Numbered from the stretch's first letter, positions 32,799 through 42,174 are shown. The stretch: DNA of 55,360 nt from an uncultured Lachnospiraceae bacterium (GCA_910588295.1 CAJUQO010000016.1:1-55360); one strand, 5' to 3'. Notes: generated from the sequence alone by a model not told the origin. Program-made: numbers and translations.

Positions 32799-33647
32799 CT
32801 ACTGCACATGCTTATGATTGAACAAATGATCCTGACAGTATTCATAATTCCCGTTACAGCGGGAACAGAAACGGAACTCCAGATTGGGATCATCCTGTTC
32901 GGTACGGCCGCAGATGGCGCATTTGTGGCGGGTGATCCCGTTCCTCATCCGGCCCTGGTTGACCGCTTTGCGGAATGACTGCTTTCTGTGTATCTCCCGG
33001 GGATCGATCCGCCGGTAATTCCTGGTCATCAGGAAAAAGATGATGGTGTTCATCAGGGAGCTGATGATTACGATACGACCGGCCCATCCGTTGTTGTACA
33101 TGGCTATCGCCAGATAAGCCAGATCCAGATAAGCCAGGTATTTGATCTTCAGCGGAATGATAAAGTACAAAAGCACCTGCATATCAGGATAGGTAATGGC
33201 AAAGCCCAGGAAAATGGAAAGGCTGATATAGTAAGTGGTAAAGGCCGCGCCGAAAGACTCAAAAGGCACGCCCGTACCGAACCGGAGGAACAGAATCAGA
33301 TACAGCACAAAGCTGCCAATGATCGTCCACAGGATACCGCCAAAAATATAAACGTTGTACCGGAAAGTTCCCCAGGTACTCTCCAGGGTCGTACCGATGG
33401 AGTAGTAGAAATACAGCATAATAATCGTAAAGATATCCAGGCTCTCTGGAGGCACCAGAAGCCAGCTCACCAGACGCCAGACCTGGCCGTGCAGGATATA
33501 GTAGGGATCCAGATAGAGATACTGCGTCAGATTTCCCGCAGTAAACTCCAGAACATAGCCCAGTATATAGGTGGCAATGATATACATGGTCAGACGGCTG
33601 ATCGCATAACGGCCAAATTTTCGTTCCAGCTTATTTAAGAATTTCAT
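32799..33647 (-). CDS. Rhomboid-like membrane protein with C-terminal zinc ribbon
   Basis: A 282-residue multi-spanning membrane protein with about six hydrophobic segments. The C-terminal cytoplasmic end has paired cysteines (CAICGR...FCSRC) and CQDHLFNHKH, a zinc-ribbon-like element. The overall order of helices is rhomboid-like, but the GxSG and His of active rhomboid proteases are not visible, so it may be inactive or a different family. A perfect consensus promoter (TTGACA-17-TATAAT) precedes it. Ribosome site GGAGG before the ATG. Function unknown. Confidence 0.65.
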   Translation of the reverse strand: MKFLNKLERKFGRYAISRLTMYIIATYILGYVLEFTAGNLTQYLYLDPYYILHGQVWRLVSWLLVPPESLDIFTIIMLYFYYSIGTTLESTWGTFRYNVYIFGGILWTIIGSFVLYLILFLRFGTGVPFESFGAAFTTYYISLSIFLGFAITYPDMQVLLYFIIPLKIKYLAYLDLAYLAIAMYNNGWAGRIVIISSLMNTIIFFLMTRNYRRIDPREIHRKQSFRKAVNQGRMRNGITRHKCAICGRTEQDDPNLEFRFCSRCNGNYEYCQDHLFNHKHVQ

Positions 33648-33707
33648 ATAACCTCCCTGCCTATGCTCTGTTGTCCCTGGTTCACGGCGCGATTTTCGAT
33701 AAGCCCT

Positions 33708-33736
33708 ATTATACGATTGAGCCCCGACTTTGTCAA
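33708..33736 (-). promoter_or_regulatory. Consensus promoter of the rhomboid-like gene
   Basis: Minus strand TTGACA (33736-33731), 17-base spacer, TATAAT (33713-33708): a full match to the housekeeping consensus. Confidence 0.85.
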
Positions 33737-33765
33737 TTTGTTTGTAGCGGCGCGCATTTTTGAGA

Positions 33766-33794
33766 TTGAGAAATCCACGGGATAATGGTACAAT
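33766..33794 (+). promoter_or_regulatory. Promoter of aroC
   Basis: TTGAGA (33766-33771), 17-base spacer, TACAAT (33789-33794) with TG one base before. It lies about 34 bases upstream of the aroC start and back-to-back with the previous promoter. Confidence 0.75.
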
Positions 33795-33827
33795 GCGGAA
33801 AAAGAACTGAGAAAGGACAGGAAAAGA

Positions 33828-34922
33828 ATGGCAGGTTCATCGTTTGGCAATATATTCCGCGTCACCACCTGGGGGGAATCCCATGGCGCGGGGATCGGCG
33901 CGGTGGTGGACGGGTGTCCCGCGGGGCTCCCTCTGTGCGAGGCGGATGTCCAGCAGTATCTGAACCGGAGAAAACCGGGACAGAGCCGGTTTTCCACCCC
34001 CCGTAAGGAGGACGACCAGGTGGAAATCCTCTCGGGACTATTCGAGGGACGCACCACCGGCACGCCCATTTCTATGATCGTTCACAATAAGACCCAGCGC
34101 TCCGGGGATTACTCGGAGATCGCCTCCTACTACCGTCCGGGACACGCGGATTACACCTACGACTGTAAATACGGCTTCCGGGATTACCGGGGCGGCGGCC
34201 GCTCCTCCGGGCGGGAGACCATCGGGCGGGTGGCCGCAGGAGCCGTGGCCGCGAAAATGCTCGGGGAACTCGGCATCACCCTCACCACCTATACAAAAGC
34301 CATCGGCCCCGTGGCGGCCCGGCGTTTTGACGCAGAGGAGATCTTCCGTAATCCCCTCTACATGCCGGACAGGGAGGCAGCCAAGCAGGCCCAGGACTAT
34401 CTGAACCAGTGTATGAAAGAGATGGACTCCGGCGGCGGCGTCATCGAGTGCGTAGTGGAGCATCTGCCGGCAGGACTCGGCGACCCGGTCTTTGAAAAAC
34501 TGAGCGCCAATCTGGCCAAAGCGGTCTGCTCCGTAGGCGCCGTAAAAGGTTTTGAGATCGGCGACGGTTTTGCCGCAGCCGGAGCGAGGGGATCCGAAAA
34601 CAATGATCCCTTCCGCACAGACGGCAATGGCCGGATCTGTAAGGCCTCCAATCACGCGGGAGGCGTATTGGGCGGCATCAGCGACGGCAGCCCTCTGGTG
34701 TTCCGGACCGCCGTCAAGCCCACGCCGTCCATCTTTTCTCCTCAGCAGACCGTCAACACCTCCGGCGGGGATATCACCTGCCGGATCAAGGGACGCCATG
34801 ATCCCGTCATCGTCCCCCGGGCTGTGGTCGTGGTCGAATCCATGGCCGCCCTGGTGATCGCGGACGCCCTGCTGGGCGGCATGACCGCCACCATGAACCA
34901 TGTAAAAAAAATATGGGGATAA
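33828..34922 (+). CDS. aroC: Chorismate synthase
   Basis: Last enzyme of the shikimate pathway; converts EPSP to chorismate with reduced FMN. It has 364 residues, the expected length. Signatures are TWGESHGAGIG near the start, FRDYRGGGRSSGRET in the middle and the C-terminal PAVVVVESMAA segment. A GA-rich ribosome site (AGGAAAAG) precedes the ATG. Single gene, with its own promoter and a terminator at 34931-34964. Confidence 0.96.
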   Translation: MAGSSFGNIFRVTTWGESHGAGIGAVVDGCPAGLPLCEADVQQYLNRRKPGQSRFSTPRKEDDQVEILSGLFEGRTTGTPISMIVHNKTQRSGDYSEIASYYRPGHADYTYDCKYGFRDYRGGGRSSGRETIGRVAAGAVAAKMLGELGITLTTYTKAIGPVAARRFDAEEIFRNPLYMPDREAAKQAQDYLNQCMKEMDSGGGVIECVVEHLPAGLGDPVFEKLSANLAKAVCSVGAVKGFEIGDGFAAAGARGSENNDPFRTDGNGRICKASNHAGGVLGGISDGSPLVFRTAVKPTPSIFSPQQTVNTSGGDITCRIKGRHDPVIVPRAVVVVESMAALVIADALLGGMTATMNHVKKIWG

Positions 34923-34930
34923 ACGCGCGA

Positions 34931-34964
34931 TACCGCCCATACCCGATCGGGCATGGGCGGTATT
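34931..34964. terminator. Terminator between aroC and the lactonase gene
   Basis: An 11-bp stem (34931-34941 with 34954-34964) encloses a CCCG/CGGG inner stem. TTT follows on the plus strand. It serves the convergent aroC and lactonase genes. Confidence 0.75.
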
Positions 34965-34972
34965 TACAGGGG

Positions 34973-36028
34973 CTATCCCTCCACTTTCGTAATCAAAATG
35001 CAGTTCGGAGTTTCCACCGACAGAGGTTTGCCCTTCATGGTGATCACATTTTTCTCGTAATCAATGGCAAAAGTCGTGACATTGTTTGACTCGTGGTTTA
35101 CCACCGCCATGTGTTTGCCGTCGGGGAAGATCATGATATCCTTGGGGTATGCGCCGCTGGTGGGCAGGCTGAACTTCGGTTCCAGCATGCCTGTCTGCTC
35201 ATCGATGGCAAACATCGTCGTCTCATTGCATCCGGCCGTCGTACAGAACAAATATCTACCGTCCGGCGACAGGGTCATGGCTTCCGCGGCGTCATGCTTC
35301 TCGTCCTTCGCGCCGATCACCGTGTCCACACTCTGAACCTTCTCAAAGACCGGGCCTTTCTTTCCCATCGTATAGTTAAATACGTCAATGCGGTTGGCCA
35401 GCTCGTAGATCAGGAAAGCATGTTCTCCGCTGGCGTCAAAACAGAGCTCCCTAGGTCCGGACTCAAGATCGCAACGATGTATATCCACCAGCTTAAGTTT
35501 GTAATGGGGCGGCCTGACCGAATAGATCTTTACCTGGTCGATGCCGCTGTCCACGGCGCAGAGATACTGGTTGTCCGGCGTGGGTATTACGCAGCTGACA
35601 TGGGGGCGGAAATTCCGCTCCGCCACCGAACCCAGACCCTGATGGAAAACACCGTCCAATACTTTGCCAAGGCGTCCGTCCTTGTGGGTATGCACAACGG
35701 TCACTTTCCCGTCGTGATAGCCGCCTACATACAGATATTTTCCCTGGTGCCCCACGGACAGATAGCATCCGCGCATACCGTCAATATCCACCTTATTAAT
35801 CAGCTCCAGATCTCCGTCCGGCAAAATGGCAAATACCGCCACGCCCTCATCGGCAATGGAATACAGATACTTGCCATTTTTCGACTGTACAATATAAGAA
35901 GAATTATTCACCGGGGCCACCTTGCGCTCCGTCAGCGTACCCTCCTCCACGTTTACATCACAGATATGGATACCGATACTGCTGCCATGGGTGTAAGTAC
36001 CGATATAGGCCACATATTTATCGTTCAT
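34973..36028 (-). CDS. Lactonase-family beta-propeller protein
   Basis: A 351-residue protein of the 7-bladed beta-propeller lactonase family (YbhE/Pgl type; 6-phosphogluconolactonase in some bacteria). Repeating blades show sets like YIGTYT, GKYLYVGGY, LSPDGRYLF and FPDGKHMAVVNHES. The start at 36028 has AGGAGG 11 bases upstream; an earlier ATG at 36058 would put that ribosome site inside the coding part. The substrate is uncertain because this fold also has other activities. Promoter TTGTGA-17-TAAAAT upstream. Confidence 0.85.
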   Translation of the reverse strand: MNDKYVAYIGTYTHGSSIGIHICDVNVEEGTLTERKVAPVNNSSYIVQSKNGKYLYSIADEGVAVFAILPDGDLELINKVDIDGMRGCYLSVGHQGKYLYVGGYHDGKVTVVHTHKDGRLGKVLDGVFHQGLGSVAERNFRPHVSCVIPTPDNQYLCAVDSGIDQVKIYSVRPPHYKLKLVDIHRCDLESGPRELCFDASGEHAFLIYELANRIDVFNYTMGKKGPVFEKVQSVDTVIGAKDEKHDAAEAMTLSPDGRYLFCTTAGCNETTMFAIDEQTGMLEPKFSLPTSGAYPKDIMIFPDGKHMAVVNHESNNVTTFAIDYEKNVITMKGKPLSVETPNCILITKVEG

Positions 36029-36073
36029 GATCGCCGTTTCCTCCTTGAAAATTTTCACGTAAAAACCATCTGT

Positions 36074-36102
36074 ATTTTAACACAGTTTTTCCCAAATCAC
36101 AA
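36074..36102 (-). promoter_or_regulatory. Promoter of the lactonase gene
   Basis: Minus strand TTGTGA (36102-36097), 17-base spacer, TAAAAT (36079-36074). Confidence 0.65.
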
Positions 36103-36223
36103 TGTCTCAGCACAGCAATGAGCACTTTTTTGAATACATACAGCCATATTTTTTATACAATATGCCCATTCTCTTTCTTTTATAATAGAAGTGATTTGTG
36201 ATTACCCGAAAGGAACCCCTGCC

Positions 36224-37120
36224 ATGGAACGCCGTTTCTCATATACCATAACCGCCCGGGACACCGGACAAAACCTGGGAGAATTTCTGCGAAAATGCGG
36301 TTACTCCCGTCATCTGCTCGCCGGACTCAAACGCACGCCGGATGCCATCTGCAAAAACGGCGCATGGGCGCGTGTCGATGCGCCTCTGGCCGCGGGAGAC
36401 CGGCTGGACGTACTGCTCCCGGAAGAAAAACCTTCCGAAAAAATTCTTCCCGTACCCCTTCCGTTTACCGTGGTCTATGAGGACAACGATATCCTCGTGG
36501 CCGACAAGCCCGCCGGCATGCCGGTGCATCCCTCCCCCGGAAACTACGGTAATACCCTGGCAAACGCCGTGGCCGCCCATGCCCTGGAACGGGGTGAGGC
36601 CTGTGTCTTCCGCTGTATCAACCGGCTGGACCGGGATACCACCGGGCTTTTGGTTCTGGCCAAACACGCCCTAAGTGGCGCCGTTCTCTCCGATGCCATG
36701 GCACGCCGCGCCATCCGCCGCACCTACCTGGCCGTGGTGCAGGGCTGCCCTGATCCGGAGGACGGGTGTATCGATGCGCCCATCAGCCGTGTTCCCGGTT
36801 CCTGTCTGCAGAGACAGGTGGACTTTGACCACGGAGAACGGGCCGTCACCCATTACCGCACCCTGACCGCGGGCGCGCCCTACAGTCTGGTGGAGCTTCA
36901 TCTGGACACGGGGCGCACCCATCAGATCCGGGTGCACATGGCCCATATCGGCTGCCCGCTGCCCGGGGATTTCCTGTACAATCCGGATTTTTCCCACATC
37001 CGGAGACAGGCCCTCCATGCCGCTGCCCTGGATCTCACCCACCCCGTCACGGGCGGGCCGCTGCATTTTGAGGCGCCGCTGCCGGAGGATATGAAAAGGC
37101 TTCTGGCAAGACGGTCCTGA
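36224..37120 (+). CDS. RluD-family pseudouridine synthase
   Basis: A 298-residue RNA pseudouridine synthase. The catalytic Asp lies in INRLDRDTTGLL, and the fold motifs DILVADKPAGMPVHP and TGRTHQIRVHMAHIG are typical of the RluA/RluD group. A small S4-like N-terminal region (about 1-75) precedes. The start at 36224 is chosen for AAGGA upstream; a GTG at 36191 is possible but unsupported. The target, an rRNA or tRNA uridine, is not readable from sequence. Confidence 0.9.
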   Translation: MERRFSYTITARDTGQNLGEFLRKCGYSRHLLAGLKRTPDAICKNGAWARVDAPLAAGDRLDVLLPEEKPSEKILPVPLPFTVVYEDNDILVADKPAGMPVHPSPGNYGNTLANAVAAHALERGEACVFRCINRLDRDTTGLLVLAKHALSGAVLSDAMARRAIRRTYLAVVQGCPDPEDGCIDAPISRVPGSCLQRQVDFDHGERAVTHYRTLTAGAPYSLVELHLDTGRTHQIRVHMAHIGCPLPGDFLYNPDFSHIRRQALHAAALDLTHPVTGGPLHFEAPLPEDMKRLLARRS

Positions 37121-37144
37121 AATATGGCAAGCCGCCCCGTCGGC

Positions 37145-38284
37145 CTAGCGGGGATTCAGCGCCCGGGCGATCAGGGGTCTGTGCACCTTCATGGCCCCCT
37201 CCGGACAGAACTCCTGACAGCAGAAACAGCGGATACATTTTTCCCTGTCAATGGACGGATACTTATTGACCATAGTGATGGCCCCGGCCGGGCAGACCCG
37301 GGCGCATTTCGCACAGCCAATGCACGTCTTCCGGCTGGCCTTCGGCCTGGCCTGCAAGGCCAGACGGCCGACAGGCACCAGCCATCCGGGCATATTTCCG
37401 CCAAATTCAATGTCGCAGAGCCGGGGGATATTCTGAAAATCCCGGATCACAAAAGCTTCCGGATCACCGCTTATCTCCGACCGTTCAGGCTCTCTCCCGC
37501 ACAGTCCCCGCTCCATGGCCGCTGCGATGGTCGGCACCTGCTCCGGAGAGAGGCCGATGATACGGGCGCACAGAAGATCCAGCCCATAGGGATCTGTGCC
37601 TGCCAGCAGTGCGCCGATCTTTCTGGGCGTGCCGGATGCCGGGCCGTTTCCCTCCATCCCCACCACGGCGTCGGTGATATAGAGGCGGGGACGCAGATAC
37701 TCATTGATATCCACCAGCATATCGGCGAAATCCCTGTGGCCGGGAAAGCGGAAATGATATTCCGGTTTCATGGTTCCCGGGATCGCGCCGAACAGGTTTT
37801 TAACATTGGCGGACATACCCATCATGGCATGGGTCTTTAATTTACAGCAGGAAATGACCGCGTCGGCATCGGTAAGCCAGGAGGTGCAGGTGAGCTGCCG
37901 GAGCACCTTCCCGTTGGGAAAAGAGGCCTCGCACTGGCTCACATCCATATTTAGCCGGGCGCCCGCCCCCTCCACCTGTTCCATGCCCGACAGCCGGTAG
38001 ATCCGTTTCAGATGCCCCTCCGTAAAGGGGCCGCCCGGTGAATCCCCCACGGTCACCAATGCTCCCCTGGCCGCCAGCAGCCGGCAGAGAGCGGAGAGTA
38101 CTGCCGGATGGGTCACCACCGCTTTCTCCGGAGCTGACCCCGAGAGCAGGTTGGTCTTTACGGCGATCCGCATTCCCGGCTCCACCCAGTCCAACCCTCC
38201 GACGGCGGCCAGCAGCCGCCCCAGGCTCTCCGCCACCTCCGCGTCTTCATAACTGCCACAGGCCGTTATCCCCAGTTTGCTCAT
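37145..38284 (-). CDS. DUF362 protein with 4Fe-4S ferredoxin domain
   Basis: A 379-residue iron-sulfur protein. The N-terminal DUF362 domain (about 1-290) is followed by a bacterial ferredoxin domain with two [4Fe-4S] motifs: CIGCAKCARVCP and CIRCFCCQEFCP. DUF362 proteins act in electron transfer or in assembly of metal enzymes; the partner is not known here. It lies 106 bases downstream of the homocysteine methyltransferase on the same strand and could be co-transcribed with it. Confidence 0.88.
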   Translation of the reverse strand: MSKLGITACGSYEDAEVAESLGRLLAAVGGLDWVEPGMRIAVKTNLLSGSAPEKAVVTHPAVLSALCRLLAARGALVTVGDSPGGPFTEGHLKRIYRLSGMEQVEGAGARLNMDVSQCEASFPNGKVLRQLTCTSWLTDADAVISCCKLKTHAMMGMSANVKNLFGAIPGTMKPEYHFRFPGHRDFADMLVDINEYLRPRLYITDAVVGMEGNGPASGTPRKIGALLAGTDPYGLDLLCARIIGLSPEQVPTIAAAMERGLCGREPERSEISGDPEAFVIRDFQNIPRLCDIEFGGNMPGWLVPVGRLALQARPKASRKTCIGCAKCARVCPAGAITMVNKYPSIDREKCIRCFCCQEFCPEGAMKVHRPLIARALNPR

Positions 38285-38390
38285 ACCATGCCTCCCATCG
38301 TCCGCATAACCATTCCATTTTCCATACGCCGCCCTTTTTTAACTGACGCAGGCAGCCGCACTTGTCAGCCCGCTATGCTATAGCCTGTGA

Positions 38391-39785
38391 TCATGTCCGG
38401 ATTCCACACTCCACCGCTCCGTACCTGGACAGTATCCGCCTGGCTTCACGGTCGGCCGGATCCGGCAGCCGTACTGCTGCAATTCCGCAATAATACCGAA
38501 GCGCCTCTTCCAGATGCTGCAGGGAAGACGCGCAAAAGCAGACCGGCATCCCCGACGCGGAGATCTGGGCCGCAAAGGATTCCAGGCGCTCATTGGCTTC
38601 CGATCCCAGGCCGTCCAGATCCACAAGCAACAGCTGTCCGTCCTTCAAATCTCCCAACTCATCGGCAATATCCTCGTATTCTCCGCAAGCCAGACATTCC
38701 GCCAACCCAGGATTTTCCGATACACAGCCTGCACGGGAGAGAGATGTCATCGTATCCAGGCAGAAAAGCTTCCGGTCTGTGGCCAGATAACGGGATGGGG
38801 AGAGACGGCATCTGTCTTCCCCGGATGCCCCGCCACAGCCGTCCGGTTCGCTCACCGTCTGCTCCTGCTTTTCCGGCCCTCTCTTGATCCGCCCAATCGG
38901 CCTGTACAACCCTTTCCGCTCCAGCATCTCCCGCATTTCTTTTATAAACTCAGGGGTCGTTCCACAGCAGCCGCCCAGAAGGGACACCCCCGCGTCCGCC
39001 ATCTGTTCCGCATGGATCACATACTGCCTCGCATCCATGGGGTAGACCACCCGGCCTTCCTCCTGCCGGGGGCTCCCCGCATTGGCTTTTGCCAGCACGG
39101 GAAGTCCCGTCGCCTCGCGCAGCTTCTCCACCACCGGGAGCATCTGCTCCGGCCCCATGGAACAATTCACGCCCACGGCGTCTACGCCCATGCCCTCCAG
39201 GGTCACAGCCGCCGCCGTGATCTCCGTCCCCAGGAAGGTGTAACCGTTCTCGTCCACCGTAAAAGAGGCCAGAATGGGCAGATCACAGCACCGCCGGACG
39301 GCCAGCACCGCCGCCCGCATTTCCTGGAGGCTGACCATTGTTTCCACCACGAAAAGCTCCACCCCCGCGTCCCGCAGGGCCGCAGCCTGCTCCTCATAAC
39401 AATCCACCAACCGATCAAAGGTTAGCGTTCCCGCCGGAAAAAGCTGTTTCCCGGTCATGGTCATATCACCGGCCACCAGCGCCCTGCCGTCGGCGGCCTC
39501 ACGGCTCAGGGCCACCAGACGGCGGTTTATTTCCTCCACGGGCATGTCCACCTGTCTCTCTTTAAGTGCTATGGCATTGGCGGAAAAGGTGGGCGCGAAC
39601 AGGATCTGGCTCCCCGCCTCCACATAGGCCCGCTGAAGCCCCTGTATCGCCCGGGGATGCTCCAGCACCCAAGTCTCCGTACATACTCCGGCGGGCATCC
39701 CCGCCTTTAACAGGTTACTCCCGGTAGCTCCGTCCAGCAGGAGGACACGGTTCTTTGTCAGGCTGCGAAATATCTCTCTGTCCAT
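38391..39785 (-). CDS. Homocysteine S-methyltransferase family protein with unusual C-terminal domain
   Basis: A 464-residue protein whose first 290 residues are a homocysteine-binding methyltransferase domain, as in MetH or BHMT. It starts VLLLDGATGSNL; the zinc cysteines are in GVNCSMG and GGCCGTTPE. The last 150 residues do not match a full MetH: no B12 domain is present. They contain weakly pterin-domain-like segments (LLLVDLDGLGSEAN, FCASSLQHLEEAL). It is next to luxS, which makes homocysteine, so it probably remethylates homocysteine. The methyl donor is unknown. Confidence 0.82.
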   Translation of the reverse strand: MDREIFRSLTKNRVLLLDGATGSNLLKAGMPAGVCTETWVLEHPRAIQGLQRAYVEAGSQILFAPTFSANAIALKERQVDMPVEEINRRLVALSREAADGRALVAGDMTMTGKQLFPAGTLTFDRLVDCYEEQAAALRDAGVELFVVETMVSLQEMRAAVLAVRRCCDLPILASFTVDENGYTFLGTEITAAAVTLEGMGVDAVGVNCSMGPEQMLPVVEKLREATGLPVLAKANAGSPRQEEGRVVYPMDARQYVIHAEQMADAGVSLLGGCCGTTPEFIKEMREMLERKGLYRPIGRIKRGPEKQEQTVSEPDGCGGASGEDRCRLSPSRYLATDRKLFCLDTMTSLSRAGCVSENPGLAECLACGEYEDIADELGDLKDGQLLLVDLDGLGSEANERLESFAAQISASGMPVCFCASSLQHLEEALRYYCGIAAVRLPDPADREARRILSRYGAVECGIRT

Positions 39786-39794
39786 ACTGTTTCC

Positions 39795-40274
39795 TCACTC
39801 CGGATAGACCAGCCGGTCTCCGCCTATATGCTCCAGCACCTGCGTATAATACTTCCCCGCCAGATATTTTGCCATGCTCAGATTCATATCAAGATAATTC
39901 CCGCAGTCCTTTGCCGCCGCACCGGGCACCTCTCCCTCAAAGTCCCGGATGAAAATAAACATCCGCCGCATCAGCTCCACGATCTCCTCGGATTCCAGAT
40001 CACCGGCCAGCAGCAGATAAAAGCCTGTCCGACAGCCCATGGGCCCGAAATAAATCACCCGATCCGCCACCTCCGGGTCATTGCGCAGGAAAGTCGCTCC
40101 CAGGTGTTCGATGGTATGCACCTCCGCGGTATTCATCACCGGCTCCTCATTGGGTGAAGTCATGCGAATATCAAAGGTCGTCACGCACTCCTCCCCGATC
40201 CGGTCTTTCCGGGATACATAGATCCCCGGCTGCAATTTAATGTGGTCAATAGTGAAACTGGCGATTTTTTCCAT
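39795..40274 (-). CDS. luxS: S-ribosylhomocysteine lyase LuxS
   Basis: Cleaves S-ribosylhomocysteine to homocysteine and the AI-2 precursor DPD. It has 159 residues, the normal length. Metal ligands are in HTIEHLGA (two His) and the Cys in GPMGCRTG. GGAGGG precedes the ATG. It lies between an HAD phosphatase and the homocysteine methyltransferase, 9 bases from the latter, so the product can be remethylated in an operon for the activated methyl cycle. Confidence 0.96.
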   Translation of the reverse strand: MEKIASFTIDHIKLQPGIYVSRKDRIGEECVTTFDIRMTSPNEEPVMNTAEVHTIEHLGATFLRNDPEVADRVIYFGPMGCRTGFYLLLAGDLESEEIVELMRRMFIFIRDFEGEVPGAAAKDCGNYLDMNLSMAKYLAGKYYTQVLEHIGGDRLVYPE

Positions 40275-40317
40275 TTTGATTCCCTCCTGTAAAATCTTGT
40301 ATTTCCCAACAGCGGAT

Positions 40318-41124
40318 TCAGATGAGCCCCAGATGCTTCAGCCCGTCGCGGATGCCGTAATGGAACATATCCGTTGTCACATAATCCGCCAGCTCCAGAA
40401 GCTTCGGCGAAGCGTTGCCCATGGCCACCTTTGTGTGGACATGATGAAACATCTCCAGATCGTTGTTGCTGTCTCCAAAGGCCGCCGTATCTTCCCGGTC
40501 TATACCATAGAGCCTGCAGGCCACCGCGATGCCCAGCGCCTTGGAGTAGCCTTTGGGCATAAACTCAATGGTGCCGCCCGCAAAACCCTTCGCCTCATGA
40601 ATCACCGCGTCAAAGGAAGGAGACAGCGCCTGCAGGGCCCCTTCCCGGTCAGCGCCTGCTATGGCTTTTGCGCTGATCTTATTGACATACATGCAGTCCT
40701 CGTTGCCGCTGATTGGTTTCCACCGTTCCCCCAGCATCCGGGTGATCCGCCCCGCGAACCAGTCCACCTCGTCGGTATATTCGTCCGGATCATAATACAT
40801 ATAGTCCTTGCCCTCCATCACCGGCACAAGACCTTTTTCCCGGAGCAGCTCCATCGCCCGGCGGGCTTTTGCCGGCGTTATTTCTTTATTGTACTGGACT
40901 TCCCCGTTCCACTCCAGGTACGTACCCGCCCCGGCTATAATCCCGTCAAAACCGACCGTCTCCAGTCCCCGGTCCACCAGGGCGCGGCTCCTTCCCGTAC
41001 ACAGAAACGTCAAATGCCCGTTTTCCTTACAGGCCCGTATAGCCTGGGCTGCGCTGTCCGGAATTCCCTTTACCATATCCGTCACCGTCCCGTCGCCATC
41101 AAAAAAAACGGCTTTTCTGCCCAT
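40318..41124 (-). CDS. HAD-superfamily Cof-type phosphatase (second copy)
   Basis: A 268-residue HAD IIB hydrolase. Motif I is FFDGDGTV, motif II is LCTGRS, and the later motifs are KGYSKALG and AFGDSNNDLEM. It is similar in type to the gene at 23522-24343 but not a close copy. The start at 41124 is preceded by AGGACAG; an ATG nine codons earlier (41151) has an AAGGA and is the alternative. Located upstream of luxS by 43 bases and probably co-transcribed. Substrate unknown. Confidence 0.88.
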   Translation of the reverse strand: MGRKAVFFDGDGTVTDMVKGIPDSAAQAIRACKENGHLTFLCTGRSRALVDRGLETVGFDGIIAGAGTYLEWNGEVQYNKEITPAKARRAMELLREKGLVPVMEGKDYMYYDPDEYTDEVDWFAGRITRMLGERWKPISGNEDCMYVNKISAKAIAGADREGALQALSPSFDAVIHEAKGFAGGTIEFMPKGYSKALGIAVACRLYGIDREDTAAFGDSNNDLEMFHHVHTKVAMGNASPKLLELADYVTTDMFHYGIRDGLKHLGLI

Positions 41125-41201
41125 CTGTCCTGTCCTGCCTTTCCGCCTCATCTATTTTATCCTTCGTCAGCTAAAGCCATTCTATCATCTTCCCGCCAGA
41201 A

Positions 41202-41249
41202 AGTCCATGAAGAGAAAGAAAAAGAGAGCCCTCGCAGACTCTCTTCCTG
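41202..41249 (-). terminator. Terminator after the Ig-like repeat protein
   Basis: AGAGAG/CTCTCT stem (41239-41244 with 41223-41228 on the minus strand), followed by a T/C-rich run. It lies about 15 bases past the stop of the surface protein gene. Confidence 0.6.
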
Positions 41250-41259
41250 TAACTCTCCT

Positions 41260-42174
41260 CTATTCCACCACCCGGATTGTAAAGCTCACGCTCTTTCCGG
41301 TCAGCGTATTGGTGCAGGTCACCGTCGTCGTTCCCACATCCACCGCGATAAGATCTATCTCATCATCATGATCCGCATAGCCATCCTCGAAATCCACGAC
41401 GGAGGTATCGCTGATCTTCCAGCGGAGGTATCTCTCATTCACGTTTTTGCGCCGCACTTCGAGCTCAAAATCCTCTCCCAGATACACGACCCGCTTCTCA
41501 GGCCCTATCCGGGTAATCGTTGACGCCCCGGCTTTCTTTACCGTAATGGTAAAGGTAACGCTTTTATTGGTTCCCCGTATGGTACAGCGTACCTTGGCCG
41601 TCCCTTCCCTCAGAGCCTCCAGCTCTATCTCATCATCATAGAGATCGTCGTCGTCAAACCTGACTACTTTTTTGCCGCTCACGATCGACCACTTCAGATC
41701 ATCGTCATACACATTTGACGAGGTTCTCACCTTCAGTTCAAACTCCTGCCCCACGCGGACGCTTCTGGATTTGGAGCCCACGGGTTTGATCGTGGTATTT
41801 ACCGCAGATTTCTTCACCTTGACCGTGAATGTAACACTCTTTTGAGTTCCACGGATCCTGCAGCGAACTTTGGCCGTTCCCGCCTTTACCGCCCACAGAT
41901 CCACCTCATCGTCGTGCAGGTCGCTGTCCTCAAAACGTACAACGCCTTTTCCCGATACTATGGACCATGTCAGATAATCATCCTCAGCCTTGGTCGGATT
42001 CATCCTGACCTCAAGCTCAAATCTCTTTCCCTTAGAGACCGTGACGGTTTTGGAGCCGATGGCTTTGATAGAAGTCGGCTTAACCTTACGATCCGCCCGC
42101 ACAGGGAGTACCAGAAGCGCCGACATGAACACCACCGCCAGCAACGCAAGTACCACTCTTATGTTTCTTTTCAT
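41260..42174 (-). CDS. Secreted protein with three tandem Ig-like (Big-type) domains
   Basis: A 304-residue secreted protein with a signal peptide (VVLALLAVVFMSALLVLPVRA). Three similar modules of about 87 residues follow. Each has a LTWSIVSGKxVVRFED-like strand, an Asp-rich turn (DDDLYDDEIEL) and a GTAKVRCxIRGTxKSVTF end. This is the bacterial Ig-like type used in adhesins and cell-surface proteins. The Asp clusters may bind calcium; this is inferred. No anchor or catalytic domain is seen, so it may be released or bind the wall. AAAGGG upstream of the ATG. Confidence 0.8.
   Translation of the reverse strand: MKRNIRVVLALLAVVFMSALLVLPVRADRKVKPTSIKAIGSKTVTVSKGKRFELEVRMNPTKAEDDYLTWSIVSGKGVVRFEDSDLHDDEVDLWAVKAGTAKVRCRIRGTQKSVTFTVKVKKSAVNTTIKPVGSKSRSVRVGQEFELKVRTSSNVYDDDLKWSIVSGKKVVRFDDDDLYDDEIELEALREGTAKVRCTIRGTNKSVTFTITVKKAGASTITRIGPEKRVVYLGEDFELEVRRKNVNERYLRWKISDTSVVDFEDGYADHDDEIDLIAVDVGTTTVTCTNTLTGKSVSFTIRVVE

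Noticed and set aside
33644..34069. Open frame on the minus strand overlapping the aroC start
   Set aside because: It lies over the strong promoters and the start of aroC on the other strand, has no ribosome site and no family likeness.
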